The position numbers were made by a program, and so were the translations under genes. Below the pieces are notes generated by a model. It ran no database searches and was not told the origin of the DNA. It saw nothing but the letters and a program-made list of their open reading frames with translations. This document shows, piece by piece, positions 1 through 11,290 of a stretch of DNA of 64,000 nt (positions within the stretch are counted from its first letter, which is position 1; each line of letters opens with the position of its first letter). This DNA is from Stenopsyche tienmushanensis (taxonomy: Eukaryota > Arthropoda > Insecta > Trichoptera > Stenopsychidae): NCBI GenBank assembly GCA_008973525.1, contig WACJ01000365.1, forward strand, positions 186,001 through 250,000, in the 5' to 3' direction.

Positions 1-1434
1 TACATCTTCATCGCTACTCTCATCGATTCAATCATATTTTATAGCGTCTAACATGAGGATAAAAAAATCTCTGTTATACTTGTCAGAAAAAGTATACTTC
101 TCAACCGAGTGAAGGTTCTGGAGTTAGTCTCACAGTCCTCTTGCCAAAAATCAAATCTTAATTTTACAACACATCTTTTGAGAACGGTCTCGAAATCAGT
201 ATTTCTACGCTTATCTTCCGTTTGTTTTAATTGCCGTGGTCAATTGCAGAACAATCAGTCAGGCTTATTGATCTAAAAGAAGATCTGCTACAAATCGCAG
301 CCAATTGCTCTATGCTCGTATGCTTCAACAATCGCATCTGGACCCCGTGACAAACTCCATTAATTCACACTGGGCGATGAACCTGTTAAACACGATTAAA
401 ATGATTTTATGATGGCGCATCAATGTTAAATTAACTTTAAAAATGTCATCCAAAGTTTGCCGTTAAAGTAAAAGGTTAATCTTATGCTTGCAATCCTCCG
501 CGTTTCAAATTATTATTGAGGTGTTTATGATTCATTCAAAGAAAATAAGGACTGATTAAGGTTTATATGGTTATAATATATATCGTTGAATATGTATTTC
601 TAAGAAGAGTTTTCTCTTGATTAAAAACAAGATTTTGTATTGGAGTATAATTAAATGACTTGTGAGACTGATATTTTCTGTGATCCTTAATATTGAATAA
701 AAGAATGAATGAAAAATAGTAAAATGAAAAAGAAATCAGTAAATTAGTCCTACTGATAGAGCCAAGTGTAGCGATTTAATGACTTCATTTATAAATCTAT
801 GAAGTAAATTAGAAAGGTTGAGTTTTCTTGTAATTCCATCCACATGATTATTTAGTCTGCGTCTGCGTACTCAACAAGACTTCTTTACGTTGGGCTCGGT
901 CTCCGTTGATTTTGATTCCATTGTATGTGTATTTATGCTTTCTGTCGTCTTTTAAAACTTTATATTAGTAATATATTTACGTGAATCATTGCATGACTCT
1001 ATAATTCATTATTTAAATGGAAAAAAGTTGTAAGCAAAGTACATATCAAATTTATTTTTAACATTGAAATGTATATCTGAAAGTACTTTATGTCTTTTAA
1101 TGACAAAGGACTTTTTATTCGATGGTTCTATCTACGTTATATTTTTTCTATCGTGTCTCTAATACGATGATCCTTTGTCGTTGTAAAGTGCTACCAAGGG
1201 ACTAATTATCAACTGTTTTCTCTACCATCTTATTTCGTTAAAAATTTGTGGTTTTATTTATTCGTAGGAACAAATAGCGATTATGTAAAATTTTACACAT
1301 GAATTAAATATTGCTTTATAAGGTCAAAATAATTTTATATCATTGTGAATTATTTTTTTTAATTCATTAGAAAGTGGTGTTTTTCAAATCGTTTATTTCC
1401 TATAATAGTTAATATGTATTCTATAAATACACCG
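1..1434. other. AT-rich intergenic DNA
   Basis: No reading frame longer than about 70 codons looks coding, and no element ends, tandem repeat or RNA gene stands out. I see nothing that I can name here. Confidence 0.5.
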
Positions 1435-1897
1435 TTAACCCTAGATCACTAATCATATTTTCGAGTTACACTGTCACTACAAATTAGTCTCACAGACTAA
1501 CAAAATTAAATTTATAAATGATAGAATATTTATTACAGACTGGAAATGTGTTTCTTCAAAAATAGCCTTACCACAGGAGTGATATCTCTTATTAAAATCA
1601 CGGTATTGAATCACTGCCTCAGTAAGAGCATCAGGCAAGGCCAAAGTGGCAGTAGGCAATAGACGTGAACCAATTATATACAATTTCTACTCAATAGCAA
1701 TAACATATATAAATAGTCTAAAAGCAATAACAATATTATGCGGAATTTCCAAACTCGATTGCGCGTGGCTCACTAATTTATTTATTTAGAAAAGAACTGA
1801 GCGGCACGGGACGAGGGAGGTTCGGGAACATTCATACACATTGAATGCATTCCGAGTCTGTAGTCTATGAGACTAACGATTAGTGATCTAGGATTAA
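1435..1897. mobile_element. 463-bp TTAA-flanked inverted-repeat element
   Basis: The left end reads TTAACCCTAGATCACTAATC and the right end is its near-perfect reverse complement (GATTAGTGATCTAGGATTAA). A second inverted block follows inside each end (AGTCTCACAGACTAAC against GTCTATGAGACTAAC). TTAA at both borders is the target duplication typical of piggyBac-type elements. The interior holds a 68-codon minus-strand frame (1477-1683) with no recognisable domain, so this is probably a non-autonomous derivative. The assignment to piggyBac rests on the TTAA borders only. Confidence 0.7.
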
Positions 1898-3143
1898 ATA
1901 TTTTATAACGCGGATTGCAATAAATTAGATCATCCGCGTTTTTATCTCTGTATCTTTCTGTACTTTAAGCAAAGATAAATATGAAAGCCAATATTATGTA
2001 TAAATATGTAACCAAGACTAACATGTTTCCAGAAAACACCTTAAAAACTAAATCTCGTTGTATTTAAGTTTGTAGTTATTCATGATTACCTCTTAGTTTT
2101 ATTCTTATATGGCATTTTTATAGTTAAGAAACTGTACAAAGGTCATAAGGACGCATTCGCTCTTCTATACATGTTATGATGTTAGGAAATAATTTTGCCA
2201 AAAGCAATAAAATATTTGCGATGTCTTATTTTCAAATGTAAAATTTTAAATGTATTATTCCTTGCTTTTTTATTATTTTATTAAAAATATACGCTTATTC
2301 TCATGCTCTTCCATTTCTACTTAGACGAAGCAATTTAAACAATAACTTATTTCTAAAAAATTGTTAATAAGAATTGTTAGTAGTGGATATGTGTCTATTA
2401 AATGTATATTTTATTAAATATGTTTAATGCTTTTGATAGTAGTTGATTATCTTTATCGATATTTTACACAGGCTTTGTTCTATAACATCTATCGTATAAT
2501 TTTTGACGTGCATAGCATTACTCGTTATGTAGATATACATGAGTATTTCAACAATTATTTTTTTAATGCCCTTTATTGTTCAAAGAAATTGACGAGTTTA
2601 AACAATACTTCTAAGAACGAAGTTCTATGTAATTATTAATATACATATATATTTAATATTTACGTATATATATTTAAAAATAGATAAATTGATGGGAATA
2701 AATATAAACAATACGATAAAATACAATCGTTTCTGAATCACTTCTTCGATATACATTATTTTTCCTGTACGCTTAAATATTATATGTGACAGTATGGCAT
2801 TTTTCTTTCGTGTAACATACAAATTACGATAACTATGACCAATAATAAGTGTTACCGGAAAAAGTAGCCGTATTAGATGTGTCTAAAATAATACATTTAG
2901 CAAGACTTTAAATGAAATAGTTAATCCATTGAATGATTCGTAAATGTTTTTAAATGGGTAATAATTATAGTATACACGTTTAATTCAAAAGCTTAGATTA
3001 CACTTAAATGGCCAAAATAATGTTTAAAATGTGTGTGAAACTTTCAATTCATCAATTTAATCAATAATAGAATAGATATAGCACCAATAAATACGAGATA
3101 TTCATCTAAAATTTATCATCGATAGATCCAATGTAAAATTATA
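1898..3143. other. AT-rich intergenic DNA
   Basis: Very AT-rich, with small open frames at 2427-2639 (+) and 2625-2822 (-) whose composition is Ile/Tyr/Phe/Asn-rich, as expected of AT-rich noncoding DNA. I recognise no gene or repeat. Confidence 0.5.
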
Positions 3144-3804
3144 AGGGGGCCAAAAATAAATTACGTTAAAAATATCAAATGATATTCGTTTGCAATGGCT
3201 TAATTTCAACGTGCAGTCTTATTTTACGAGGATATGTCGATTTTTGCTCAATGCGCTTTTTGAATTACCCTGGGGTGCAAGATGACGTTGCGTCTATTGA
3301 TGAGTTCTGGACGAATTTCATCTTCAATCTCTCTAATTGTTGACAATATACGTTTGACCAACTATTCACTTTGCTTAGATGCAATCCACTTCAAGCAACT
3401 TTGTGCTCGTTGTCTTTTGTTCGCCCATTCTAAAGAAGTGGTACGTATTTTCGGCACAACTGATATAAACGCATGTTTTGAAAAGAATGAAATACGGCTT
3501 TATACGCGCCTCTTCAATTTTTCAAGCATTTCGTCAAGCTTAAAATCGATACATTTGGCATAATGGCGTGCCAAATATGATCCCTTTTGGTGCTTATTGT
3601 ATTTGAACTACACATCAAATACCACATATTATTGTTTTCTATCCACGTGCCCACCGCTGTGTTCACAAAGCCAGACCAAACTTATTAAATAAGCGTGATT
3701 ATGCCAGTGCTATGCTCAAATTGGCTGCAGATCTTACTTGTTTACTCATTCATACTCGGCTGAACGATTGATAATAAAGATGTTATTTTATTTGGTCCCC
3801 TTGA
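3144..3804 (-). mobile_element. Tc1/mariner-type relic with terminal repeats
   Basis: The left end (AGGGGGCCAAAAATAAATTA from 3144) is matched by an inverted right end (TTATTTTATTTGGTCCCCTT to about 3802), giving a unit of about 660 bp. TA precedes the left end. On the minus strand, broken frames include TIREIEDEIRPELINRRNVI at about 3350-3290, which resembles the C-terminal segment of Tc1/mariner transposases (an acidic helix with IREIxxEI followed by a run of Arg/Asn). Several stops and shifts interrupt it, and no catalytic triad is visible. The element is dead and internally deleted. Superfamily is inferred from the tail motif plus the TA border. Confidence 0.5.
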
Positions 3805-4985
3805 TTTTTGGACAGAATCTATATTAAGTATATAACAGTAAATATGTTACATGATTAATAGTAGCGAATAAAATATGTGTTTAATATTAATGCATAATAA
3901 ATGATTGGTTAATAACAATTTGAGTCGACGCTTACGTAAAATCCATGAATTTAGAAAGCCCGACGTTGATAATAAAAACAAGCGTGATATGTATGTAGTT
4001 TAAAATTATGCCCACGTGTATGGTTTTAAAATATTGAGATTTTGTATCGTGATTGTAGGAATGTATATTTTCATTAAATATAAATATACTATAGAATATA
4101 ACGAGAATGATACGTGTGTCAAATGAAAAATATTTAATGAAGGAGCGAATATCTTTAATTTTTTTCCAATTTATGTGTAATTATATGAATCGTAGAGTTA
4201 AGGCTACAGTTTTCAACACTTTATTACAATGCAAAATATTGTTTTTAGCATTATTCAATGGAAGTAGAACTATATTTTAGGTTTGAGTCAAAAAAGTATA
4301 GCTTTTTACTTACATGCTTATTCTATTTTCTTATATTTTTAATGTTGTCTTGTTTTAATTGTAAACTGTTTAACATATTGTCAAACTTACACACAAATGT
4401 ATTTTTATTTAGTATTTTATGGACTGCCAGTGCGAGGAATGGATTAATATTATAAAGAAAACAATAAGCAAAGAGTGAGATGATATGCGATATAAATGAA
4501 GTGTTGGATTATTGTTAAATATGAAATTGAAGTTTAAGAAAAAAGAAAATTGTTTATTTATTTACCATAGTATTTAATTGTGAAGTTATCTTTGTACATT
4601 ATTGAAAAAAATCATTTGCTGATTTAAACTATTATAGATCTTAAATATCCTCACAGATGTTTCATTGTTTAATGTTTCAATTACACCTAAAAATTGCAGT
4701 TAAAACACTCATATTATTTCAATAAAAGAAAATGCTCTTAAAATAGTTTTATTATTTTTTTCCACAGAATAAATAATATATATATATATATATAATTTAA
4801 CACAATTACAAAGCAGAGACTTAATCAAAATATGTTTAGTATAATTTTATTTTAAATTATGTTTAATAATTAATCTAATCATGTTATTAACCAGTCTCAA
4901 AGTTTGCGGGTGAGTTTTTGTCAACGGAAAAGAAGAGTGGAAAATCCACTCTCCCAGAAATATGTCGACACCAATGGAACTAAAA
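3805..4985. other. AT-rich intergenic DNA with a short (TA)n tract
   Basis: A (TA)n microsatellite of about 20 bases lies at 4776-4795. The remainder shows no recognisable gene or element end. Confidence 0.5.
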
Positions 4986-5890
4986 CTCGAAAGGCAAGCA
5001 TCATCACATTTGGGTATGAATGATACATACCTCACCAGCATTGTGTGAGCAATTTTTCATTAAACATGTTACGTGCCGAGGAATCATTCCGCAAATCCAA
5101 GAAGTCATCAGCCAAGCTTTGTCGATAAAGTTTACCAAAATGTCATGTTTCTCTTGCACTTCCAGGAACAACTCGATTTCATCCTGATGACATGATTCAC
5201 AACACTTCTTTTTGACAAACAGCATACTGCAGTGTAGAAAAGAATAACATCGTGATCAGAATCCATGTATTTGCACAGCTTTTTAAACAGACGAATGTTA
5301 AGAGTTCCAGATTTGATGTAATTTTGTAATTTAATACCTCTTGCAAAGTTAGAAGAGTCTTACTTAAAAGGACATACCGGTGAATCATGCAGTTTGCTTG
5401 GAGAGCTACTTTATTTTACTTTTGTCTGAAAGCCCAATTTTGAACTAAGCATTGATGGTGCACCATACAAACCCCACACACGTTTTTTCCACTTTAATCT
5501 TTCAGTCTCAAAAATGATATTTATCTTCTCTATAATATCTTCACTTTTTGTAATAGTTTCAAGTTCACTACAAAATATGAACTCTTCTTTGATATCATCT
5601 GAATTAATATATTTCACGAAGACAAGCAATTGAGCACTCGAGCTTACGTCTGTTGATTTATCAACTTGAAAAGAAGACAATTGAAACCTTGATTTCATTC
5701 AAAATCTACTCTTTAATGTCTAGGTTTATTTTGCTTAGCAATTTCCAATGCGATTTCATATGATGTTTGCACTGATGCTGTGAACCATTGCTGAAAACGT
5801 CCTGTTTGCAACTAGTTTCATGTCAACGGAAGAACTTTAAATCCTTTTTAGTGTCTTCTGAATGCTTCGAAGGTTTCATAGATTCATGGT
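4986..5890 (-). pseudogene. hAT-family transposase relic (ZBED5/FAM200-like)
   Basis: Minus-strand frames collect into one decayed transposase of the hAT type related to ZBED5/FAM200 proteins. From 5698 down to 5411 the frame has a VDKSTDVSSSAQLLVFVKYI segment, then DDIKEEFIFC, then a YGAPSMLSSKLGFQ segment; these match the block around the first catalytic Asp and the DGAPxMxGxxSGF signature of that group. A second frame (5225-5004) reads EIELFLEVQEKHDILVNFID, the conserved segment further downstream. Frameshifts and stops separate the pieces, and the expected Asp before GAPSM has become Tyr. Sequence at 5700-5890 looks like the residual upstream part. Function lost. Confidence 0.75.
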
Positions 5891-6839
5891 AATCAAAGGT
5901 AATCAAAAATTAAATTATTCAAAAAGATGATTAAAACAGATTTGTACAACAGAAAGAGCTCAGTCGAATGAATATTACACACTTTGTCAAAAGGCAAAAA
6001 AATGTTGTAAAACAAGATAATATAAAAACGCTACGAACTTATTCCCCAACTTAATAGATAAAATGTCCATTATGTTCATTGGCTACTAAATAGGAAATGC
6101 CCATCTTTGGAGTGCAATCGTCTAATCAGCCGCATGCTTTAACAACGTATGTATTCCTCCTCTTCTTAATTCCTTAATTTGTCTCCATAAAAGAGAAACT
6201 TTTGGCATCGATCTGGGTTCGCACATGATGTGCTAGCATCTGCGTCATAGGAGGAAGATTCCATCGGAATAGCTGGACTCAGATTGCATGAATATGAATT
6301 TTAGCGATATTTCGAGACAGGCCACTGACGCCAGAGAGCATACGCACATACATGCTAATGTCGTCTGTAGAGATTCGGGAATTACGAAACCATCTGGGAT
6401 TACGTAACGGGTCTCTCCGCTGCCAAGTGACCGCGGCAGCGTTGCCTAAGGTCTCCGAAGATTAAATATAGATTCGGGATTATAAACCGTGACCATTTTT
6501 CAAAACTTTATTCCAGTTGGGACGCAGACTGACCCAGTTGCAAGTGGCACGGTCACAGCCACAACTTGGCCACCAGCTCCAAAGTCACACAGCTGATCGC
6601 TACACTCCATCATCCTTAAGGTCTTCCGATTACTGTCATTCTTAAGACCAATACGATTTTCACCCAGAAAATAGGGCAGAATAATATGAAATATAATTCC
6701 AACAATATCCTAGAAACATATCTAATGATCTGAGACAAGGGCGTCACATTCATGTCCACAACATATATTTCGCGGTCCAACCAATAAAACATACACAAGA
6801 AGGCTTAATTAAAGCTGCAATTTTTTAATCTGTGAGATG
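5891..6839. other. Intergenic DNA with a GC-richer patch
   Basis: 6290-6605 is noticeably richer in G and C than its surroundings and could be an old element end or exon remnant, but no frame or inverted ends support a name. The remainder shows nothing recognisable. Confidence 0.4.
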
Positions 6840-6890
6840 TTAACTCTTTGCGCTCCTATGTCGAGTCTGGCTCGACATTTTGTTTCTATA
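6840..6890 (+). repeat. TTAA-type element end with 21-bp palindrome
   Basis: Begins TTAACTCTTTGCGCTCC and then carries the hairpin ATGTCGAGTCTGGCTCGACAT (8-bp arms, 5-nt loop, 6858-6878) followed by TTTGTTTCTATA. The same end, in the opposite orientation, closes the element at 10525-10683, and the palindrome occurs again at 13909-13929. I read it as one terminus of a TTAA-target family; the matching far end was not identified. Confidence 0.6.
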
Positions 6891-7019
6891 GGAACTTAAG
6901 GAATTACCCAATTATCATTATCATCCTAATCATATTGCAGCAGTAATCCCGAAAAAATCGGGATTGAATTTTTTATCTAACAGAAATCGTACACCTCACC
7001 AGCACAATGAAGGCTACTA

Positions 7020-7440
7020 AATCGAAATCTGGACGCTTGGAAACAGTGGCGTAACTACTAGTTGTTGAGCTTAGGCAACGCCTCAGGGCAATAACTGTCT
7101 AATCTATATATACAGTACATATATGTTTTTCAAATTCTTACATTAACCTTTCCATACCGGTGATGTATTTACTACACATCGACTCTAATAATGGGAATAC
7201 CGATATGAAATATAATAGATACGGGGCTCAGATTTTTTGTATTCCTCCGTAATATAATTACGAATCACATCATACCATTATAGTATATAAGTATTCATCT
7301 ACAGCGATGGAAATAAATAATTTGTCGGAAAATCGGGAATTTTGCGAGTTTTGATCCGTGTCTCAGCAGATAGGAATTTAATCAGTCACATTGATGATGT
7401 TGTACGAAAATGGGGACTCACGCGGTCATCAACGAACTAG
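7020..7440 (+). repeat. Dispersed repeat with CCGGTGATGTATTTACTACA core
   Basis: The stretch after TTAA at 7143 (CCTTTCCATACCGGTGATG, then a core naming TCGACTCTAATAATGGGAAT) recurs at 13300, 42758 (partial), and inverted at 10985-11144 and 18410-18712. This copy and the inverted copy ending near 11290 share an additional flank of about 120 bp (CAGTGGCGTAACTA and an ACATATATG palindrome), so the mobile or duplicated unit is larger than the TTAA-bounded core. The CAGTGGCGTAACTA motif resembles a hAT terminus. No coding capacity is seen. Confidence 0.65.
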
Positions 7441-8130
7441 AATTTAAATATCTGATAATGATACCTCCAACGAGTGTGAATAAAATTATAAATAAGGGCA
7501 ACTAATATGACCAAAAAATAGTTATAGTTGAGCTGATATGCTGATGGAGGAAACATTGCAGAGCATAAATGATAGCCCTGCCTTCGATTGGATGAGATCG
7601 TTCTTCTATTTTCTAGCATGATTTCTTGCACGGGCACAGTGTTTAGAATATCTGATGGTTTTTTTTTCGATTCATCCTATTTTTAACAAAAGCACATGAT
7701 GGAAGAACTACGTCTGGCAATGAGTGGACACAATCGGAGTACATATGTCATTGCAAGTGCAAAATAAAAAAGCATAATGCACTCATCGTTGCTTCGATGG
7801 TCTTTAAAAATAAGTGATTTTCGTAGGAGACATGACGTCTTCAACATACACATTTTTTCTAAGCGTTTTGATAAATTCTCGGACTTTCAACACTGCCAAG
7901 CTATCCATGAATAGAACATTCAGTGGATGGAGATTTCATTTTGACATTTATCGCAAAACATGCCCTTGCCTTTCAGTTTATGCTCAGACTATTCAAAGCG
8001 CAATGTAATAAATATTTTATGTTCAACAGTTTTATGTTACATCGTTAAAATGCATTATGCATCCTAGAATATTTCCGCCATGACCTTTTCTTTGAAGAGA
8101 GATAAATATCAATGGGATTCTTATTCTTGC
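7441..8130. other. Intergenic DNA
   Basis: Short open frames on both strands (7437-7637 minus, 7814-8008 plus) have no recognisable motif. Nothing else is supported. Confidence 0.4.
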
Positions 8131-8330
8131 ATAAAACCCTTTGAACTCCAATGTCGAGGTGGCTTTGACATTTTTTATTCCAGCCTATATAACAATTATT
8201 TAGAGCTATCCTGAGGTTTTTTATTTTTTGAAATATCGGAGTTCTAGAATAGATAAATTTCTCATTTTACGACAAACCACCCATTTATTCACTTCCTGGA
8301 TTTTTTCAAATACAAGTTATATTTCCACGT
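8131..8330 (+). repeat. TTAA-family-like fragment, CCCTTTGAACTCC end
   Basis: Begins CCCTTTGAACTCCAATGTCGAGGTGG and continues into ATTATTTAGAGCTATCCTGAGG. The latter part is repeated at about 18105-18200, and the terminal part appears inverted at 18063-18088. It is a member of the set of short elements ending in CCCTTTGNNCTCC; the boundary on the right is uncertain. Confidence 0.5.
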
Positions 8331-8995
8331 TTATACCATAACTAGACCAGTAGCACGCATATATTTTATTATGTATTACACAATAATAAAAACTAAAAAA
8401 ATCCATGGCTTTTTCTTATTGTCTTCTGTGTTTGATTTTGTTAAGATAAAAGTATTTGAATATGATGTTTGAATGGTCGTAGATCTAGTAACTTGTGTAG
8501 CATGTAACAAAAAATATATTTAGACTAGTAAAAATAGTAAAATTTTAGAGAATGACAGGACTTATGACTCACTCAAATGAACTTGAATGCGACCAAAATA
8601 TCTCAAAATTATCAATTATAATACATATTAAAAATATACCCCTGAAACAATTTAGTGGGAAATGGCATCTTGGATTACACCCTAAATCAGGCAATGATAA
8701 TTTAGTATAACATGAAGTTATTAAATATTTTCGTAAATAGTCTGGATTTGTATCTTTAAATTAAGTTAAAAATTAAATTAAAAAAAAATGTACTCAGCTC
8801 CATACAACGAAATTTATGAAATTCGCTCAGCCAAAAGCAAACGGTCTAAAATAACTAGATTTTTTGCCAAAAATAGAGCATAGAATTCGAAACGTTGCTG
8901 AAAAAAAATCCGAAAATTAGAACATTAGGGAATACTGCCAATTACCAAACAATTCACATAAATTTGATTGGCAATTAATCTAAATAATGTTTGTT
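8331..8995. other. AT-rich intergenic DNA
   Basis: No coding frame, element end or tandem repeat was recognised. Confidence 0.4.
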
Positions 8996-9934
8996 TTCTC
9001 CTTCAGGATATTGCGGAAATGAGTTAGGCAAGTTTAGTTGAACAACTCCGATGCACGACCGGTTGCAACTTTTTCGGGGTGATTTTTATCCACGAACTCT
9101 ACAACTTTCTCCCACATTCCCAAGATCTCCTTTATATCTCTTGTAGAGATAACCTTCTCCATCTCTGGCTCCTCTTCAAAACTATTTTTTCATTGAACCA
9201 CCGTATGCTGCTGCGAATGTAGATCATCTAACTCCTCGGTTGTCGGCTCCTGAGACTGTTCCTCGACGAGTTCGTTCATATCTCTCTCATCCAGCTCCAG
9301 ACACATGGATTTTCTCAGAGAAACAATCTCCTTTACCACTGACTCTTCTGGTTCCAATCCTTCGAAGGACCTTTCAGCTATAGCCTCAAGCCACAGCTTC
9401 TTCCATGCAGAGGTTAAAGTCCTCGTTGTAACACCCAGTCAGGCCTGATCAATAATTCTTAAGCATATCACGATGTTAAAGTGGTCCATCCAGAACTCTC
9501 GAAGAGTAAGGTTTGTGTTCTCCGTCCCCTCAAAGCAGCGCCGAAAAATGTGTTTGATGTACAACTTCTTAAAATTAGAAATCACCTGCTGATCCATGGG
9601 CTGCAGGATAGGAGTAGTGTTGGGTGTTGGGTGTTAGGTAGAGAACCTTTATAAACTTGAACTCTTCGAGTAAATCATCTTCGAGATTTGGTGGGTGAGC
9701 AGAGGCATTGTAGAGGACGAGAAGGGCTTGCATAGGTAGGTTGTTCTCATGTAGATATTTTTTAACAAAAGGGCCAAACATCAGGTTTATCCACTCCACA
9801 AAGAATTTCCTGGGTCGTGTGCAGCGGTGTAGTGTGCGATTACTCGCATCTCAAATCTTGCTCTCATCTCAAAGCAAAATATCGCTCGCTCGGCGGCTCG
9901 TATCTCAAAACACTCGTATGTCGAGGTACCACTG
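8996..9934 (-). pseudogene. Tigger/pogo transposase relic with 5' terminal repeat
   Basis: The terminal repeat is at 9910-9934; on the minus strand it starts CAGTGGTACCTCGACATACG with TA outside it, like Tigger ends. The minus strand then jumps directly into the middle of a transposase: WINLMFGPFVKKYLHENNLP, NASAHPPNLEDDLLEEFKF, IKVLYL and PNT, then PMDQQVIS, FKKLY, HIFRRCFEG and a long acidic C-terminal tail reaching about 9010. The usual VLDNAPxHPP catalytic Asp is Tyr here (VLYNASAHPP), and the N-terminal DNA-binding half is missing. Stops and frameshifts interrupt the remainder. A dead, internally deleted DDE element. Confidence 0.85.
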
Positions 9935-10119
9935 TATTGTGAATTTTCATACGCCGAAGAAGAATTAGTCTCATTGTCGACTGATCTTACTATAAATCAT
10001 ATCTGTGTGATTTTAGTTTCTCAACAACTAATATGAAAACTGAAAAACGAGAAAGTCTTCCAAATTTATATGAAGAATTGAGCGTAGCTATATCAAATAA
10101 TCGACCTATTTTTGATATC

Positions 10120-10414
10120 TGCAAAAGCCAACAAGCTCAGGTTGATTGATTTTTGATTGATCACATAAACCTCCCCCCCCCCCCCTTTATTTGCAACCTA
10201 AAGAACGCCTTCAAATATTTTTAATAAAACGTGTATAAATATAAAATTAACTAAATCTATTTTTAATATTAAATATATTTTTTTAGGTAATTTAACTAAA
10301 AAAGAAAATAGTAATAAAAATTGTCCACATTTTTTTCGACTTAATTCTGGTGCACCGCCACTTTTTTCCATGATCAAAAGTGCACCGTGACTTCAAAAAG
10401 GTTGAGAACCACTG
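10120..10414 (+). mobile_element. hAT (Charlie-like) 3' end fragment
   Basis: Ends at 10414 with AAAAAGGTTGAGAACCACTG, the reverse complement of CAGTGGTTCTCAACCTTTTT, a classic hAT terminal repeat. A 13-base poly-C run sits at 10173-10185. No matching left terminus was found upstream, so it is a 5'-truncated remnant. It could belong to the same family as the ZBED5-like transposase relic at 5 kb, but that is inference. Confidence 0.6.
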
Positions 10415-10524
10415 GTTTAGGTTTACATACACATATAATAAATTACGTTTTATTAAAATAACCAATTATCAATTTTGGCTTTAAGCTAGTTCTTCTTTTG
10501 GAAGCTGCCAAACCGTGAATACTC

Positions 10525-10683
10525 TTAATCCTTTGCGGTCCCTAAATATTTTAAACATTTTTAAGATAAAACTTTTTTTTAAATACGATACGCAAAATAA
10601 AATCACATGATTTTAAATCTGAGAGGAAAAAATATAGAAACAAAATGTCGAGCCAGACTCGACATAGGACCGCAAAGAGTTAA
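10525..10683. mobile_element. 159-bp TTAA-target MITE with palindrome
   Basis: Bounded by TTAATCCTTTGCGGTCC on the left and GGACCGCAAAGAGTTAA on the right: inverted ends of about 13 bp, with TTAA as target duplication. It carries the 21-bp palindrome ATGTCGAGCCAGACTCGACAT at 10645-10665. It has landed at the 3' border of a Tigger relic. A longer relative lies at 13740-13940. It has no coding capacity. Confidence 0.75.
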
Positions 10684-10970
10684 GGTATGTAAATTGCCCT
10701 GGATTACACTTTTCTTGGTTCTCAAGCCATCTCATGGTGACATCTAAACACTGAAAAGCTTCAGAATGTGTAGGACCAATGACTTGTTGTTGTGAGGCAG
10801 ATATTTCTCTAATTGTTTCATCATTATTCAAATTTTGAAATTCAGGATCGCTTGCATCACAATTTAATCATGCGGTTACATCTTCTACATCATATAGAAA
10901 TTTGCGCTATTGCTTCCACAGTGTCTCCTATATCAGGTTTTAGCGCGTTACTGGAACTTACTAAAGGTCT
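10684..10970 (-). pseudogene. Tigger/pogo transposase C-terminal relic
   Basis: The minus-strand frame reads SEAFQCLDVTMRWLENQEKC then NPGQFTYLNSLR, the helical C-terminal tail common in Tigger/pogo (CENP-B-like) transposases, where an 'ALE..L.WLEQQ....P.q...L..LR' pattern is usual. Upstream, in the same direction, DIGDTVEAIAQI and NCDASDPEFQNLNNDE fit the acidic linker. Only the tail survives. Confidence 0.65.
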
Positions 10971-10984
10971 TTTCAAAATTTTCA

Positions 10985-11290
10985 AAACACGAATACTTAT
11001 ATACTATAATACTTTTATGCGATTCGTAATTATATTACGAAGGAATAAAAATAATCTGAAGTCCGTATCTATTACATTTCATATCGATATTCCTATTATT
11101 AGAGTCGAGGTGTAGTAAATACATCACCGGTAGGGAAAGATTAATACATATAACAATTTGAAAAACATATATGTACTGTATATATGTACGCATAGATTAA
11201 ATAGTTACTTGCCCCTAGGCGTCGCCTAAGCTCGTCAATTAGTAGTTACGCCACTGTTTCCAAGCGTCCAGGTTTCGGCAAGAATATCTC
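10985..11290 (-). repeat. Inverted copy of the 7.0-7.4 kb repeat
   Basis: Matches the repeat at 7020-7440 in opposite orientation, including the GTAGTTACGCCACTG flank, the ACATATATGTACTGTATATA palindrome and the TTAA at 11141-11144. The two copies lie 3.6 kb apart as an inverted pair. Confidence 0.65.

Noticed and set aside
1477..1683. piggyBac transposase C-terminal cysteine-rich domain
   Set aside because: Only one Cys-Gly pair is present in the 68-codon frame, far from the required cysteine pattern.
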